Under the pieces are notes generated by a model that did not search any database, was not told where the DNA came from, and saw only the letters and a list, made by a program, of their open reading frames with translations. A stretch of DNA of 64,000 bases. Source: Achromobacter insolitus (lineage in GTDB: Bacteria; Pseudomonadota; Gammaproteobacteria; Burkholderiales; Burkholderiaceae_B). Position numbers and translations under genes: made by a program. The DNA lies in the NCBI RefSeq assembly GCF_002209555.1, contig NZ_NJIF01000003.1, forward strand, positions 992,001-1,056,000. Direction: 5' to 3'. This document shows, piece after piece, positions 16,794 through 25,415 of the stretch; positions within the stretch are counted from its first letter, which is position 1, and each line of letters begins with the position of its first letter.

Positions 16794-17432
16794 ATGAACT
16801 CGATTCAAAACGATACGGCGCCGCGCGCGCTGACCAGCCGGGGCGAAGCGCGCCGGGAACGGCTGCTGGAAGCCGCCACGCAATCCTTGCTGGAGCACGG
16901 CTACGCGCAGACGTCCATCCAGCGCATCGTGCGCCAGGCGGGCGGCTCGGCGGCCACCGCCTATCAGTTGTTCGGCAGCAAGGAAGGCTTGCTCGTCGCC
17001 GTGCTCGAACACGAACTGAACAGCATGCGCGCAGCCGTGTTTCCGCCGGCCTTGCTGGATCAGCCCGTCGGCCCGGCCCTGCACGAACTGGCGCGACGGC
17101 TGCTGAGCTATGCGCTGCAGCCCAAATCGGTCGCACTGTACCGCCTGATCGTCTCGGAATCGCATCGCCTGCCACAACTGGCCGAATCATTGCGGCTGGC
17201 GGTAGCCATGCAACTCCACGCGCCGCTGGAGCAATGCCTGAAGCAGGCCTGCGAACGCGGCGAACTCCGCATCGACGATCCGCGGCTGGCCGCGCGCACC
17301 CTGGGCAACCTGATCAATGGCATTGCCTCGCACGCGCGCTTGACAGGCGGCCGGGCCGATGGCCCGGACGACGAAGACCTGGCCACCTGCCGCTACGGCG
17401 TGGACACGCTGTTGCGCGCTTTCCGGGCGTAG
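16794..17432 (+). CDS. TetR-family transcriptional regulator
   Basis: This 212-residue repressor has a DNA-binding domain at about residues 15-60: RRERLLEAATQSLLEHGY, then TSIQRIVRQAGGSAATAYQLFGSKEGLL. The rest is a ligand-binding helical domain with a TetR_C-type end. The start at 16794 is chosen because AAGGGGG stands just upstream; an earlier ATG at 16749 is possible. It should autoregulate and repress the divergent marC operon through the adjoining palindrome. Its 3' end overlaps the convergent MFS gene by 40 bases. Confidence 0.88.
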   Translation: MNSIQNDTAPRALTSRGEARRERLLEAATQSLLEHGYAQTSIQRIVRQAGGSAATAYQLFGSKEGLLVAVLEHELNSMRAAVFPPALLDQPVGPALHELARRLLSYALQPKSVALYRLIVSESHRLPQLAESLRLAVAMQLHAPLEQCLKQACERGELRIDDPRLAARTLGNLINGIASHARLTGGRADGPDDEDLATCRYGVDTLLRAFRA

Positions 17433-18646
17433 GGGCGACGCAATTCGCCCCACCCTTGGCGCGCCAGCAGCGTCGCCGGCCACAGCATGCAGGCCGCCGC
17501 CAACCACAGGTTGACCCGCAGTCCCAGAGCGTCCACGCTGGGCACGCCCAGCAGCGAACCCGCGGCAATCCCCAGGTTGAACACCGCGACGAAAAGCGAG
17601 GTTGCGGCTTCCACGGCATCCGGCGCCGCCTTCATCATCCAGGTCTGCAACGAAACGGACACGGCGCCATACGCCAGCCCCCACAGCAGCAGCAAGACCG
17701 CGGCCGCCGGGCGCAATTGCCCCAGCCCGCTCAGCAATAGCAGGATCGACAGCAAGCTGGCAGCGATCACGAGCAAGGTCGCCGCGGGGCGTCGGGCGGC
17801 TGCGGCGCCGCCCAGGAAATTGCCGGCCACGCCCGCTGCGCCGTAGGCAAAGAGCAGCGGTCCGATCCAGCCCTCTCCGAAGGCCGCATGGATTTGCAGC
17901 AGCGGACGGACGAAGGTATAGGCCATGAAATGGCCGGCAACCAGGAACAGTGTGATGAGCAGGCCGCGCCTCAAGCCCGGATTGGCCAGTTGCGACGCCA
18001 GCTGGCGTGGCTGCAGCGAGCGCGCCGCGGGCAAGGCCGGCAGGCCCAGCAGATTCAGCAACAGCACCGCGGCGCACAATGCGGCCATCGCGCCGAAAGC
18101 CGCGCGCCAGCCGGCCAGTTCGCCAAGGAAGGCGCCCAGCGGAACCCCCAGTACCGACGCCACCGCGACGCCGCCGAAAATGATGGACGTGGCCAGTCCC
18201 ACGGCGCTCGGGCCGACCAGCCTGTTCGCCAGCCCGCCCGCGATCGCCCAGACGCCGCCGATGCAAAAGCCCACCAACACCCGCGCCGCCAGGAACCACG
18301 GCATGCTGGGGGCCCACGCGCTGGCTGCGTTGGCGCAGACCAATAGCGCCAGCAAACCGCAGAGAATGACGCGGCGGTCGGCCCCTTTGGCGCCCAGGAC
18401 CACAAGCGGGGCGAATAGCGCCGCCAGCATCGCGGGCACAAACAGCATGAAACCGCCCATCCCCACCGACACCTCGAGCGCGCCAGTGATGGGAACGAAC
18501 AGCCCCACCGGCAGCATTTCGGTCGTGACCACGCAGAAAGTCGCCATGCCGACGGCAATGACGCTAAGCCACGCGCGCCAGGCCGCCGGCTGGTTGCTGG
18601 GAGAGTCAGGGATGGCGCTTTCTGGCGCAGGGCAACTGCGGGTCAT
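17393..18646 (-). CDS. MFS exporter (DHA1 family)
   Basis: This is a 417-residue, 12-helix major facilitator. The first half has VTTEMLPVGLFVPI, typical of AraJ/NepI-like drug, sugar or nucleoside exporters, and GAKGADRRVIL in the loop between helices 2 and 3. Polar ends lie in the cytoplasm. It is divergent from a LysR gene at 18752 with a 105-base region containing inverted CTACTGTTT repeats, so that regulator probably controls it. The substrate is unknown. Confidence 0.85.
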   Translation of the reverse strand: MTRSCPAPESAIPDSPSNQPAAWRAWLSVIAVGMATFCVVTTEMLPVGLFVPITGALEVSVGMGGFMLFVPAMLAALFAPLVVLGAKGADRRVILCGLLALLVCANAASAWAPSMPWFLAARVLVGFCIGGVWAIAGGLANRLVGPSAVGLATSIIFGGVAVASVLGVPLGAFLGELAGWRAAFGAMAALCAAVLLLNLLGLPALPAARSLQPRQLASQLANPGLRRGLLITLFLVAGHFMAYTFVRPLLQIHAAFGEGWIGPLLFAYGAAGVAGNFLGGAAAARRPAATLLVIAASLLSILLLLSGLGQLRPAAAVLLLLWGLAYGAVSVSLQTWMMKAAPDAVEAATSLFVAVFNLGIAAGSLLGVPSVDALGLRVNLWLAAACMLWPATLLARQGWGELRRPYARKARNSVSTP

Positions 18647-18694
18647 TGTGTAGGGTCCTGATAAGAGCTCATGCCGAGCCGACCCCTAGGCAGT

Positions 18695-18742
18695 CTACTG
18701 TTTCCAATTCGCTGATAAAGTAGGACGTTCAATAAACAGTAG
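18695..18742. promoter_or_regulatory. Inverted CTACTGTTT repeat between divergent MFS and LysR genes
   Basis: CTACTGTTT (18695-18703) and its exact complement AAACAGTAG (18734-18742) are 30 bases apart. The two half-sites are in opposite orientation and on either side of the divergent promoters, fitting a LysR tetramer that bends the DNA. The second half-site overlaps the ribosome-binding site of the LysR gene. Confidence 0.6.
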
Positions 18743-18751
18743 GGACGAATC

Positions 18752-19714
18752 GTGCGCAATTCACCCTCTCCGATGGCCCGCTTGGACCATATCGGCGACC
18801 TGCTCGCGTTCGTGCGCGTGGCCGACACCCAGAGCTTTACCGCCGCGGCCGAAAAGCTGGGCCTGTCGCGCTCGGCGACAGGCAAGTGCATCGCGCGCCT
18901 GGAGCAAGGCCTGGGCGCGCGGCTGCTCCATCGCAGTACCCGCAGCGTCAGCCTGAGCGATGAGGGCCGTGTTTTCTATGACCACGCGCAACGCATCCTG
19001 TCCGAGGTGGACAACGCCACCGACGCAATGGCCAGCCGCAAGCTGGCGCCGCGGGGACGGTTGCGCATCGACCTGCCCGTTTCGCTGGGACGGCTGCACA
19101 TCATGCCGCTGTTGCGCGACTACCTGCGCGAATGGCCCGAGGTCGAGGCGGACGTCAGCTTCTCGGACGACTATATCGACCTGGTGCGCGACGGCGTGGA
19201 TGTCGCCATCCGCATCGGCGGCGAAACCGATAGCCGGCTGGTGCGAAAAGTGCTGGCGCCGCACCGCCTGATCACGTGCGCCTCGCCTGGCTACCTTGAG
19301 CGCCATGGCGCTCCCGCCAGCCCGGACGATCTGGCCCGCCACCAGACCATGGCCTACACCCACGCTGGCGCGCTGGTGCCGTGGCGCTTTGCGGTCAACG
19401 GTCAGGAACGCGGCGTACACGTCGCCGGACGCCTGCGCCTGGGCAATACCGAGGCCCTGCGCGACGCCGCGCTGGCGGGCGAAGGCATCGCCCAACTGGG
19501 CGCTTTTCTGGTCGGGGAAGACTTGCGCGCAGGCAGGCTCGCGCCGGTGCTGGAATCGGTGGCGCCTCCCGGAGCGCCGGTCTGTGCGGTCTATCCGCAC
19601 CGGCGCCACCTGGCGCCCAAGGTGCGCGTGCTGATCGACAGCCTCGCGAGCGCCTGGAGCCGCGGCGCGCCCTGGGCCGTCGACGCACCGCGGCGGCCAT
19701 GGACAGGCGCCTGA
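18752..19714 (+). CDS. LysR-family transcriptional regulator
   Basis: This 320-residue regulator starts at GTG 18752, which has AGGGA seven bases upstream; an ATG at 18773 is an alternative. The helix-turn-helix is at about residues 13-65 (TQSFTAAAEKLGLSRSATGK), followed by the effector domain with DLPVSLGRLHIMPLLRDYL and LVRDGVDVAIRIGG. These mark the CrgA/DmlR-like subgroup. Repressor or activator of the divergent MFS exporter is the best inference. Confidence 0.88.
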   Translation: MRNSPSPMARLDHIGDLLAFVRVADTQSFTAAAEKLGLSRSATGKCIARLEQGLGARLLHRSTRSVSLSDEGRVFYDHAQRILSEVDNATDAMASRKLAPRGRLRIDLPVSLGRLHIMPLLRDYLREWPEVEADVSFSDDYIDLVRDGVDVAIRIGGETDSRLVRKVLAPHRLITCASPGYLERHGAPASPDDLARHQTMAYTHAGALVPWRFAVNGQERGVHVAGRLRLGNTEALRDAALAGEGIAQLGAFLVGEDLRAGRLAPVLESVAPPGAPVCAVYPHRRHLAPKVRVLIDSLASAWSRGAPWAVDAPRRPWTGA

Positions 19715-19818
19715 TCCACTATGATTGCCGGCATTGCCCCGCAAGGCGCAATACCGGATACCCAGGGACGCTGCCAGGCACCCTTGCCTGCGCCCCGCCA
19801 TTTCCCCCGGAGTTTTAC

Positions 19819-20622
19819 TTGAGCGACATCTATCAATTCAGCCGCGGCACGGCCCCGCTGCTGATCTCCATCCCCCATCTGGGCAGCATGATCCCCGATT
19901 CGCAACGCGCGCAGATGACGCCGCTGGGCCTGCAATCGGGCGACACCGACTGGCACCTGGACACGTTGTACAAGTTCGCCGAGACGCTCGGCGCTTCCGT
20001 CATCGGGGCGCGCTATTCGCGCTACGTGGTGGACCTGAACCGCCCGCCCAACGATGAAAGCCTGTATCCCGGCCAGACCAAAACCGGCCTGTGTCCCACC
20101 CACACCTTCCGTGGCGACCCCCTCTACCGCAACGAGGCCGTCCTGACCGACGCCGAACGCGAACACCGGCTGCAGGCCTACTGGAAGCCCTACCACGCAA
20201 AGCTGTGCGAGGAAATCGACCGCATCAAGGCCGAGCACGGGACCGTGCTTCTGTGGGAAGCGCACTCGATTGCGAGCGTGCTGCCGCGCCTGTTCGAGGG
20301 CAAGCTGCCCGACCTGAACATCGGCACCGCCGACGGCGCGGCCTGCGCGCCAGACATCCTGGCGGCCGTCGAAAGCCGGTTGTCCGGCAACGCCGCCTAC
20401 ACCTGGGCCGTGAACGGCCGCTTCAAGGGCGGCTATATCACGCGCCATTACGGCAATCCGGCAGACAACGTGCACGCCATCCAGCTGGAAATGTGCCAGT
20501 CCACCTACATGGACGAGACACATCCCTACGCCTACCGCCCCGAACTGGCCGGCCGCGTCATCCCGCTGGTCGAAAGCATGGTGCAGTCGGCGCTGAATCA
20601 GACCCAGGCGCGTCAGCGCTGA
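19819..20622 (+). CDS. hutG: N-formylglutamate deformylase
   Basis: This is a 267-residue zinc enzyme (N-formylglutamate amidohydrolase) that releases glutamate and formate in the last step of one histidine-degradation route. The start is TTG at 19819, with GGAG 6 bases upstream; this fits the family length. Motifs include SIPHLGSMIP near the N-terminus, DTDWHLDTLY, RYSRYVVDLNRPP, and LWEAHSIAS with the metal-binding Glu and His. The C-terminal QLEMCQSTYMDE is the usual family ending. No other hut genes are nearby, so it is isolated from the main operon. A strong terminator follows. Confidence 0.9.
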   Translation: MSDIYQFSRGTAPLLISIPHLGSMIPDSQRAQMTPLGLQSGDTDWHLDTLYKFAETLGASVIGARYSRYVVDLNRPPNDESLYPGQTKTGLCPTHTFRGDPLYRNEAVLTDAEREHRLQAYWKPYHAKLCEEIDRIKAEHGTVLLWEAHSIASVLPRLFEGKLPDLNIGTADGAACAPDILAAVESRLSGNAAYTWAVNGRFKGGYITRHYGNPADNVHAIQLEMCQSTYMDETHPYAYRPELAGRVIPLVESMVQSALNQTQARQR

Positions 20623-20675
20623 GCGCCAGCCGCAAGGCGCCATGCGCGCCTCGGCCAGCCGTCCCTTTCCGAAAA

Positions 20676-20713
20676 CCGCCCCAGGCGCCCGCGTGGCCCT
20701 GGGGCGGCTTTCT
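20676..20713 (+). terminator. Terminator after hutG
   Basis: A perfect 10-base stem CCGCCCCAGG / CCTGGGGCGG (20676-20685 and 20698-20707) is followed by CTTTCTT. It separates hutG from the importer operon. Confidence 0.75.
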
Positions 20714-20829
20714 TCGCCCGTCCGCCCCGGGTATACCCCAATTTTTCACATCACAGTCTCAAACGTAGTATTTCAACCGCGCTACGTAAAACATTACGAG
20801 CCATAATGAAAAATACGTGGAGACAAATA

Positions 20830-22011
20830 ATGAAGACATGGAGACCCGCCGCCTACGGCGCGCTGGCGTTGTGCGCCCTGTTCACGACAGGCGCGCGCGC
20901 CGCCGATCCCGACACGTTCAAGATCGGCGGCGTGGTGTCGCTGTCGGGCACTTACGGCATCTTTGGCGAAGACATGCGCAAGGGCGTCACCATCGCCATC
21001 GAACAGCGCGGCGGCAAAGTGCTGGGCAAGCCCATCCAGGTCACCTGGGAAGACGATGAGACCAAGCCGCAGCCAGCGGTGCAGAAAACCACCCGCCTGA
21101 TCTCGGACGGGTCGCAGATGATCTTCGGCGCGGTCAGCTCGGCCAGCACGCTGGCCATCATGAACATTGCCAAGCAGCGCAAGATCCCCCATCTGGTCAC
21201 CATGTCGGCCGACGACAAGATCACGGCGCCTGGCGGTTCGCGCTACACCTTCCGCACCTCCAACACGCTAGGCATGGAGCAGCGCATGGCGCTGGCCTAC
21301 TCCAAGGAGCAGAAACTCAAGCGGGTCTACGGCGTGACGGCCGACTACCAGGCCACGCGCGACAGCTGGGACTGGTACCGCCGCGAAGCCGAGAAGGCCG
21401 GCATCGAGATCGTGGGCGCGGACTTCCCGCCACTGGGCAATCGCGACTATTCATCCATCGCCGACAAGATTGCGCGTTCCAATGCTGATGGCGTGGCGCT
21501 GTTCATGACGGGTTCGGACGCGGTCACGATGGTCAAGCAGGCCGGCCAGATAGAACTGGGCAAGACGCGCAAGATCTTCGGCCCGGTCATCGCCGACGAG
21601 ACCATGGCCGCCGGCGTCGGGCCCACCGCGGTCGGCGTGCAATCGGGCGTGAGATATCACTTCACGGTCGAAAACGAAGCCAACAAGGCCTTCGTCGCGG
21701 CGTTCCGCAAGAAGTACAACGAGTTCCCCTCGGCCGCCGCGGGCGAAGCCTATGACGGCATGAGCTGGTGGCTGGACGTGGTGGACCAGACCGGCACCTG
21801 GGACAAGGAAAAGTGGGTCGAGGCATTTGCGGCCAGCGTGCGAGACAACTCCGTGGAAGGCAAGAAAAGCATGCGCGCCTGCGACCACCAGGCCATGCAG
21901 AACGGCCTGTGGGGCGTGGTCGATACGGGCAAGCCGCCGCAACCGGCCTACGTCATGGACATCGTCAAGGTGTTTCCGCCGGAACAGGTATTCGAACCCT
22001 GCGCGGGCTGA
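20830..22011 (+). CDS. Periplasmic substrate-binding protein of a branched-chain-type ABC importer
   Basis: This is a 393-residue LivJ/LivK-type binding protein. The start at 20830 is preferred over ATG 20806 because GGAGA stands 6 bases upstream and it gives a compact signal peptide ending ARA. The mature protein begins with DPDTFKIGGVVSLSGTYG, the usual ligand-loop region. Typical later motifs are ETKPQPAVQKTTRLI and GEAYDGMSWWLDVVD. It is the first gene of an eight-gene operon with permeases, ATPases, thiolase, CoA ligase and GntR regulator. ACGTAG/CTACGT half-sites at 20763-20787 lie in the promoter region. The ligand is probably a carboxylic acid rather than an amino acid, judging from the neighbours. 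Confidence 0.88.
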   Translation: MKTWRPAAYGALALCALFTTGARAADPDTFKIGGVVSLSGTYGIFGEDMRKGVTIAIEQRGGKVLGKPIQVTWEDDETKPQPAVQKTTRLISDGSQMIFGAVSSASTLAIMNIAKQRKIPHLVTMSADDKITAPGGSRYTFRTSNTLGMEQRMALAYSKEQKLKRVYGVTADYQATRDSWDWYRREAEKAGIEIVGADFPPLGNRDYSSIADKIARSNADGVALFMTGSDAVTMVKQAGQIELGKTRKIFGPVIADETMAAGVGPTAVGVQSGVRYHFTVENEANKAFVAAFRKKYNEFPSAAAGEAYDGMSWWLDVVDQTGTWDKEKWVEAFAASVRDNSVEGKKSMRACDHQAMQNGLWGVVDTGKPPQPAYVMDIVKVFPPEQVFEPCAG

Positions 22012-22031
22012 GCCCGTCGCGCCATGTCCTC

Positions 22032-22070
22032 GCCGGTCCAGCGGACCGGCGCCCCCGGCGCGCTCGCGCC
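22032..22070 (+). other. Two intercistronic hairpins after the binding-protein gene
   Basis: GCCGGTCC / GGACCGGC with an AGC loop (22032-22050) and GGCGCG / CGCGCC (22057-22070) lie back to back in the only sizeable gap of the operon. Hairpins at this place often stabilise the binding-protein mRNA or reduce read-through, giving an excess of binding protein over permease. Confidence 0.6.
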
Positions 22071-22088
22071 GCCTGACGGATTTCTGCC

Positions 22089-22946
22089 ATGTCCACCGTG
22101 ATCATCGGCCTGAGCCTGGGAATGCTGCTGTTCCTGCTGGCGTCCGGCCTTACGCTAATCTTCGGCATGCTGGGCGTCATCAACTTCGCCCATGGCGCCC
22201 TGTACATGCTGGGCGCCTACCTGGCCTTCGACATCCAGCTGCGCACAGGTTCATTCATCGCCGGCCTGATCGTCGCAACGGCGGGCGTCGGACTCGCCGG
22301 CCTGGCCATCGAACGGCTGGCGCTGCGACCGCTGTACAGCCGCCCGCATTTCTACCAGCTGATCCTGACTTTCGGCTTCATCCTGGTCATCAGCGAAGCC
22401 GTGAAGTTCGTCTGGGGCCTGGGGTACCAGGAAACGCCGATGCCGGCGCTGCTGTCGGGCACGGTCGACCTGGCCGGCAGCACCATTCCTGTCTACCGCC
22501 TGTTCGTCATCGCCTTCGGCCTGCTGGTATCGGCCGCGCTGTTCTTCGTGCTGGAGAAAAGCACCTTCGGCATGCTGGTGCGCGCCGCCAGCAGCGACGG
22601 CGAAATGGTGCGCATCCTGGGGCTGCCCGCCGCCACCATCCGCAGCGCCGTATTCGGCGTGGGCGCGGCGCTGGCCGGACTGGCGGGCGCCATCTCCGCC
22701 CCGCTGTTCCCCATTGAACTGGGAATGGCCACCAACACCATCATCGACTGCTTCATCGTCGTGATCCTGGGCGGGCTGGGCAATATACGCGGCGTGGTCG
22801 CCGCATCGCTGCTGATCGGCATGGTCCGCGCGGTGGGCTACACCTTCATGCCCAGCTGGGTGGACATCCTGACGTTCGCCATGCTGATCGCCACCCTGCT
22901 CACCCGTCCCCAAGGACTGTTCTCCCGTCAAGCGAGGCTGGCATGA
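22089..22946 (+). CDS. Branched-chain-type ABC permease, LivH-like
   Basis: This 285-residue inner-membrane permease has about eight hydrophobic segments. The N-terminal GMLLFLLASGLTLIFGMLGVINFAHGALYMLGAY is the LivH signature. It also has LAIERLALRPLY, and a loop ILGGLGNIRGVVAASLLIG that contacts the ATPase. It pairs with the LivM-like protein, whose start overlaps its stop by 4 bases. Confidence 0.92.
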   Translation: MSTVIIGLSLGMLLFLLASGLTLIFGMLGVINFAHGALYMLGAYLAFDIQLRTGSFIAGLIVATAGVGLAGLAIERLALRPLYSRPHFYQLILTFGFILVISEAVKFVWGLGYQETPMPALLSGTVDLAGSTIPVYRLFVIAFGLLVSAALFFVLEKSTFGMLVRAASSDGEMVRILGLPAATIRSAVFGVGAALAGLAGAISAPLFPIELGMATNTIIDCFIVVILGGLGNIRGVVAASLLIGMVRAVGYTFMPSWVDILTFAMLIATLLTRPQGLFSRQARLA

Positions 22947-23959
22947 CGACTTCCCGCCAAGATGCCGCCATGGCGGCCGGCGTGGCCGCCGCGGTGATCG
23001 CGGTGCCCTTCTGCACGCAAAACGATTTCCTGTTGAACCTGAGCATCCTGATCATGGTGTGGTCGATATTCGCCGTGGGCTTCGACCTGGTGTTCGGGCT
23101 GCTAGGCATGGTGTCCTTCGGCCATGCGGCCTTCCTCGGCACGGGCGGCTATGCGCTGGCGCTGGCCACGCAGCGCTACGGCCTGCCGTTCGAGGCCGGC
23201 CTGGCGCTCGCTATCCTGGCCGGTGCGGCCTGCGCCTGGATCTTCAGCGTTTTCGCGCTGCGGGTCTCGGGAATCTTTTTCGCGCTGGTCACGCTGGCGC
23301 TTTCGCAGCTCATGTACATCCTGGCCGACAGCAAGCTGCGTGAATGGACCGGCGGCGCGGACGGCCTGCCCGGCATCGGCCGGCCGGAACTCGCCGGCAT
23401 CGACTTCTTCGACACCGTGAACTTCTATTGGTATGTCGCCGCCGTGTTTGCACTGGTGATGGCGCTGATGGCCATGCTGCGCGCATCGCCCTTCGGCCGC
23501 GCGGTGGCAGGCGTGCGCCAGAACGAAATCCGGGCGGCCCAACTGGGCTACAACGTGCAACGCCTCAAGCAGATTACCTTCCTGGTGTCCGGCGCCGTCG
23601 GCGGCCTGGCGGGCGGGCTGCTGGCCGCGATGCTGATGTACATGAACCCCCAGATGTTGCACTGGACCACGTCCGGCGACGTCATCATCATGACCTTGCT
23701 GGGCGGCGCCGGCACGCTATGGGGGCCGGTGGCGGGTGTACTGCTCTTTGAAGCCCTGAAGGAATGGCTCAGCGGCTGGACGCCCTATTGGTACGGCATC
23801 CTGGGGCTGGTCTTCATCCTGGCCACGCTGTATTTCCCGCAAGGAGTGCTGGGCGCCCTGCAGGCCCGCTGGAATCGCAAGCGTCCCGCGGTGCCCGCGC
23901 CTGCCAGTCCGCCCACGCCCGGCGTGCCGCTGACCCCGCGCGAAGGGAGCCCCTCATGA
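22943..23959 (+). CDS. Branched-chain-type ABC permease, LivM-like
   Basis: This 338-residue permease has roughly ten hydrophobic segments. LVFGLLGMVSFGHAAFLGTGGYALAL is the LivM equivalent of the LivH signature. LLGGAGTLWGPVAGVLLFEALKEWL carries the ATPase-coupling loop. The last 30 residues are Pro/Ala-rich and cytoplasmic. Start and stop both overlap neighbouring genes by 4 bases, so the permease and ATPase subunits are made in balance. Confidence 0.92.
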   Translation: MTTSRQDAAMAAGVAAAVIAVPFCTQNDFLLNLSILIMVWSIFAVGFDLVFGLLGMVSFGHAAFLGTGGYALALATQRYGLPFEAGLALAILAGAACAWIFSVFALRVSGIFFALVTLALSQLMYILADSKLREWTGGADGLPGIGRPELAGIDFFDTVNFYWYVAAVFALVMALMAMLRASPFGRAVAGVRQNEIRAAQLGYNVQRLKQITFLVSGAVGGLAGGLLAAMLMYMNPQMLHWTTSGDVIIMTLLGGAGTLWGPVAGVLLFEALKEWLSGWTPYWYGILGLVFILATLYFPQGVLGALQARWNRKRPAVPAPASPPTPGVPLTPREGSPS

Positions 23960-24711
23960 GCAACGTCGCCCTGCAATGCGAACAGGTCAGCGTGACCTTC
24001 GGCGCGCTGCGCGCCATCGAGGACTTCAGCTACGCCTTCGAGACTGGCCGCGTCTACGGGCTGATCGGCCCCAACGGCGCTGGCAAGACAACCCTGCTCA
24101 ACGTGCTGTCCGGCAACCTTCCCGGCCACGGAGGGCGCATTCGGTGCCACGGCACCGACATCTCGCGCCTGCGTGCCTATGAACGCGCCAGGCACGGCAT
24201 CGGCCGCAGCTTCCAGATCACCAAGATCTTCCCCGAGATGACGGTGCTGGAGAACCTGCGCATCGCCGCGCAGATCAGCCACTCTCACCTGCTGCCCTTC
24301 TGGCTTGCGCCGCGCTATGACCGCCGCCTGGCATCCACCATCGACGCCATGCTCGAACTGACCGATCTGGCGGCTTGGCGCAACACCGTGGCGGGTACTT
24401 TGTCGTATGGCTTGCAACGCGCACTGGAACTGGGCCTGACCCTGCTGCCGAACCCGCGCATCCTGCTGCTGGACGAGCCCCTGGCCGGCGTCGGCCACCA
24501 CGAAATCGCCGCCGCCACCCGCCTCATCCGGCATGCCGCCACCGGCCGGACGGTGCTGCTCATAGAACACAACATGGACGTGATCATGACGCTATCGGAA
24601 CACATCGTGGTGCTGTCCAACGGCCGCAAGGTGGCCGAGGGATCGCCGGCCGCGATCCGCGACGACGCCACCGTGCGCGCGGTCTACCTGGGCGAAGAGG
24701 TGGCGGCATGA
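23956..24711 (+). CDS. ABC importer ATPase, LivG-like
   Basis: This 251-residue ATPase has Walker A GPNGAGKTT (about residues 36-44), a Q-loop near GRSFQITKIFPEMTVLENL, the signature LSYGLQRALELGL (the LivG form of LSGGQ), Walker B ILLLDEPLAGV and the switch His in LLIEHNMDVIM. All residues for ATP hydrolysis are in place. Its start overlaps the LivM-like stop (ATGA). Confidence 0.93.
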   Translation: MSNVALQCEQVSVTFGALRAIEDFSYAFETGRVYGLIGPNGAGKTTLLNVLSGNLPGHGGRIRCHGTDISRLRAYERARHGIGRSFQITKIFPEMTVLENLRIAAQISHSHLLPFWLAPRYDRRLASTIDAMLELTDLAAWRNTVAGTLSYGLQRALELGLTLLPNPRILLLDEPLAGVGHHEIAAATRLIRHAATGRTVLLIEHNMDVIMTLSEHIVVLSNGRKVAEGSPAAIRDDATVRAVYLGEEVAA

Positions 24712-25415
24712 TCGAACTGCAGCATGCCAGCGTCCACTACGGCCAGGCGCTGGCGCTCAAGAACATCGGCCTGCGCGCCGCCCAGGACGAAATCGTCGCC
24801 ATCGTGGGGCGCAATGGCGCAGGCAAGTCCACCGTGCTCAAGACGCTGATCGGGCTGTTGCCCCTGTCCTCGGGCAGCCGCCTGCTTGCGGGCCAGGACG
24901 CCACGCGCCGCGCCGTCGAACAGATCAGCCGCGGCGGCATCGCGCTGGTGCCCGACACACGCCGCATCTTCCCCAACCTGACCGTGCGGGAAAACCTGCG
25001 CATGGGCGCGCTCGCGCACCAACCAGGCTACTGGACGCAGGAGCGGGTGCTGCAAGTCTTCCCGCGGCTGGGCGAACGCATCGGTTTTCATGGCGACCAA
25101 TTGTCCGGCGGCGAACAGCAGATGCTGTCGATCGCGCGCGCCCTGCTCGGCAATCCGCGCGTCCTGCTGCTGGACGAGCCGACGGAGGGCCTTGCGCCGC
25201 GCATCGTCAACGAACTGATCGAGGTATTCGCAGAGGTCCACCGTCAGGGCACCGGCATCGTGCTGGTCGAACAAAACCTCAAGGTGCCGGCGCGGCTGGC
25301 GCACCGCCAGTACGTGCTGGACCACGGCGAAATCGCCTGGAGCGGATCGGCCGCGGACGTCGAGGCCGACCGCCACATCATCGAATCCATCCTCACCACG
25401 GGCATCCAAGCATGA
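24708..25415 (+). CDS. ABC importer ATPase, LivF-like
   Basis: This 235-residue ATPase has Walker A GRNGAGKST (about 34-42), LVPDTRRIFPNLTVRENL, signature LSGGEQQMLSIARALL, Walker B VLLLDEPTEGLAP and switch His/Gln region LVEQNLKV. It pairs with the LivG-like subunit. Compare its intact Walker A Lys with the Arg in the paralogue at 49869-50567. It overlaps the thiolase gene by 4 bases. Confidence 0.93.
   Translation: MIELQHASVHYGQALALKNIGLRAAQDEIVAIVGRNGAGKSTVLKTLIGLLPLSSGSRLLAGQDATRRAVEQISRGGIALVPDTRRIFPNLTVRENLRMGALAHQPGYWTQERVLQVFPRLGERIGFHGDQLSGGEQQMLSIARALLGNPRVLLLDEPTEGLAPRIVNELIEVFAEVHRQGTGIVLVEQNLKVPARLAHRQYVLDHGEIAWSGSAADVEADRHIIESILTTGIQA

Noticed and set aside
20763..20787. ACGTAG/CTACGT half-sites before the importer operon as a firm GntR operator
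   Set aside because: Arms are only six bases long and the site has no second copy, so it is mentioned only as a possibility.
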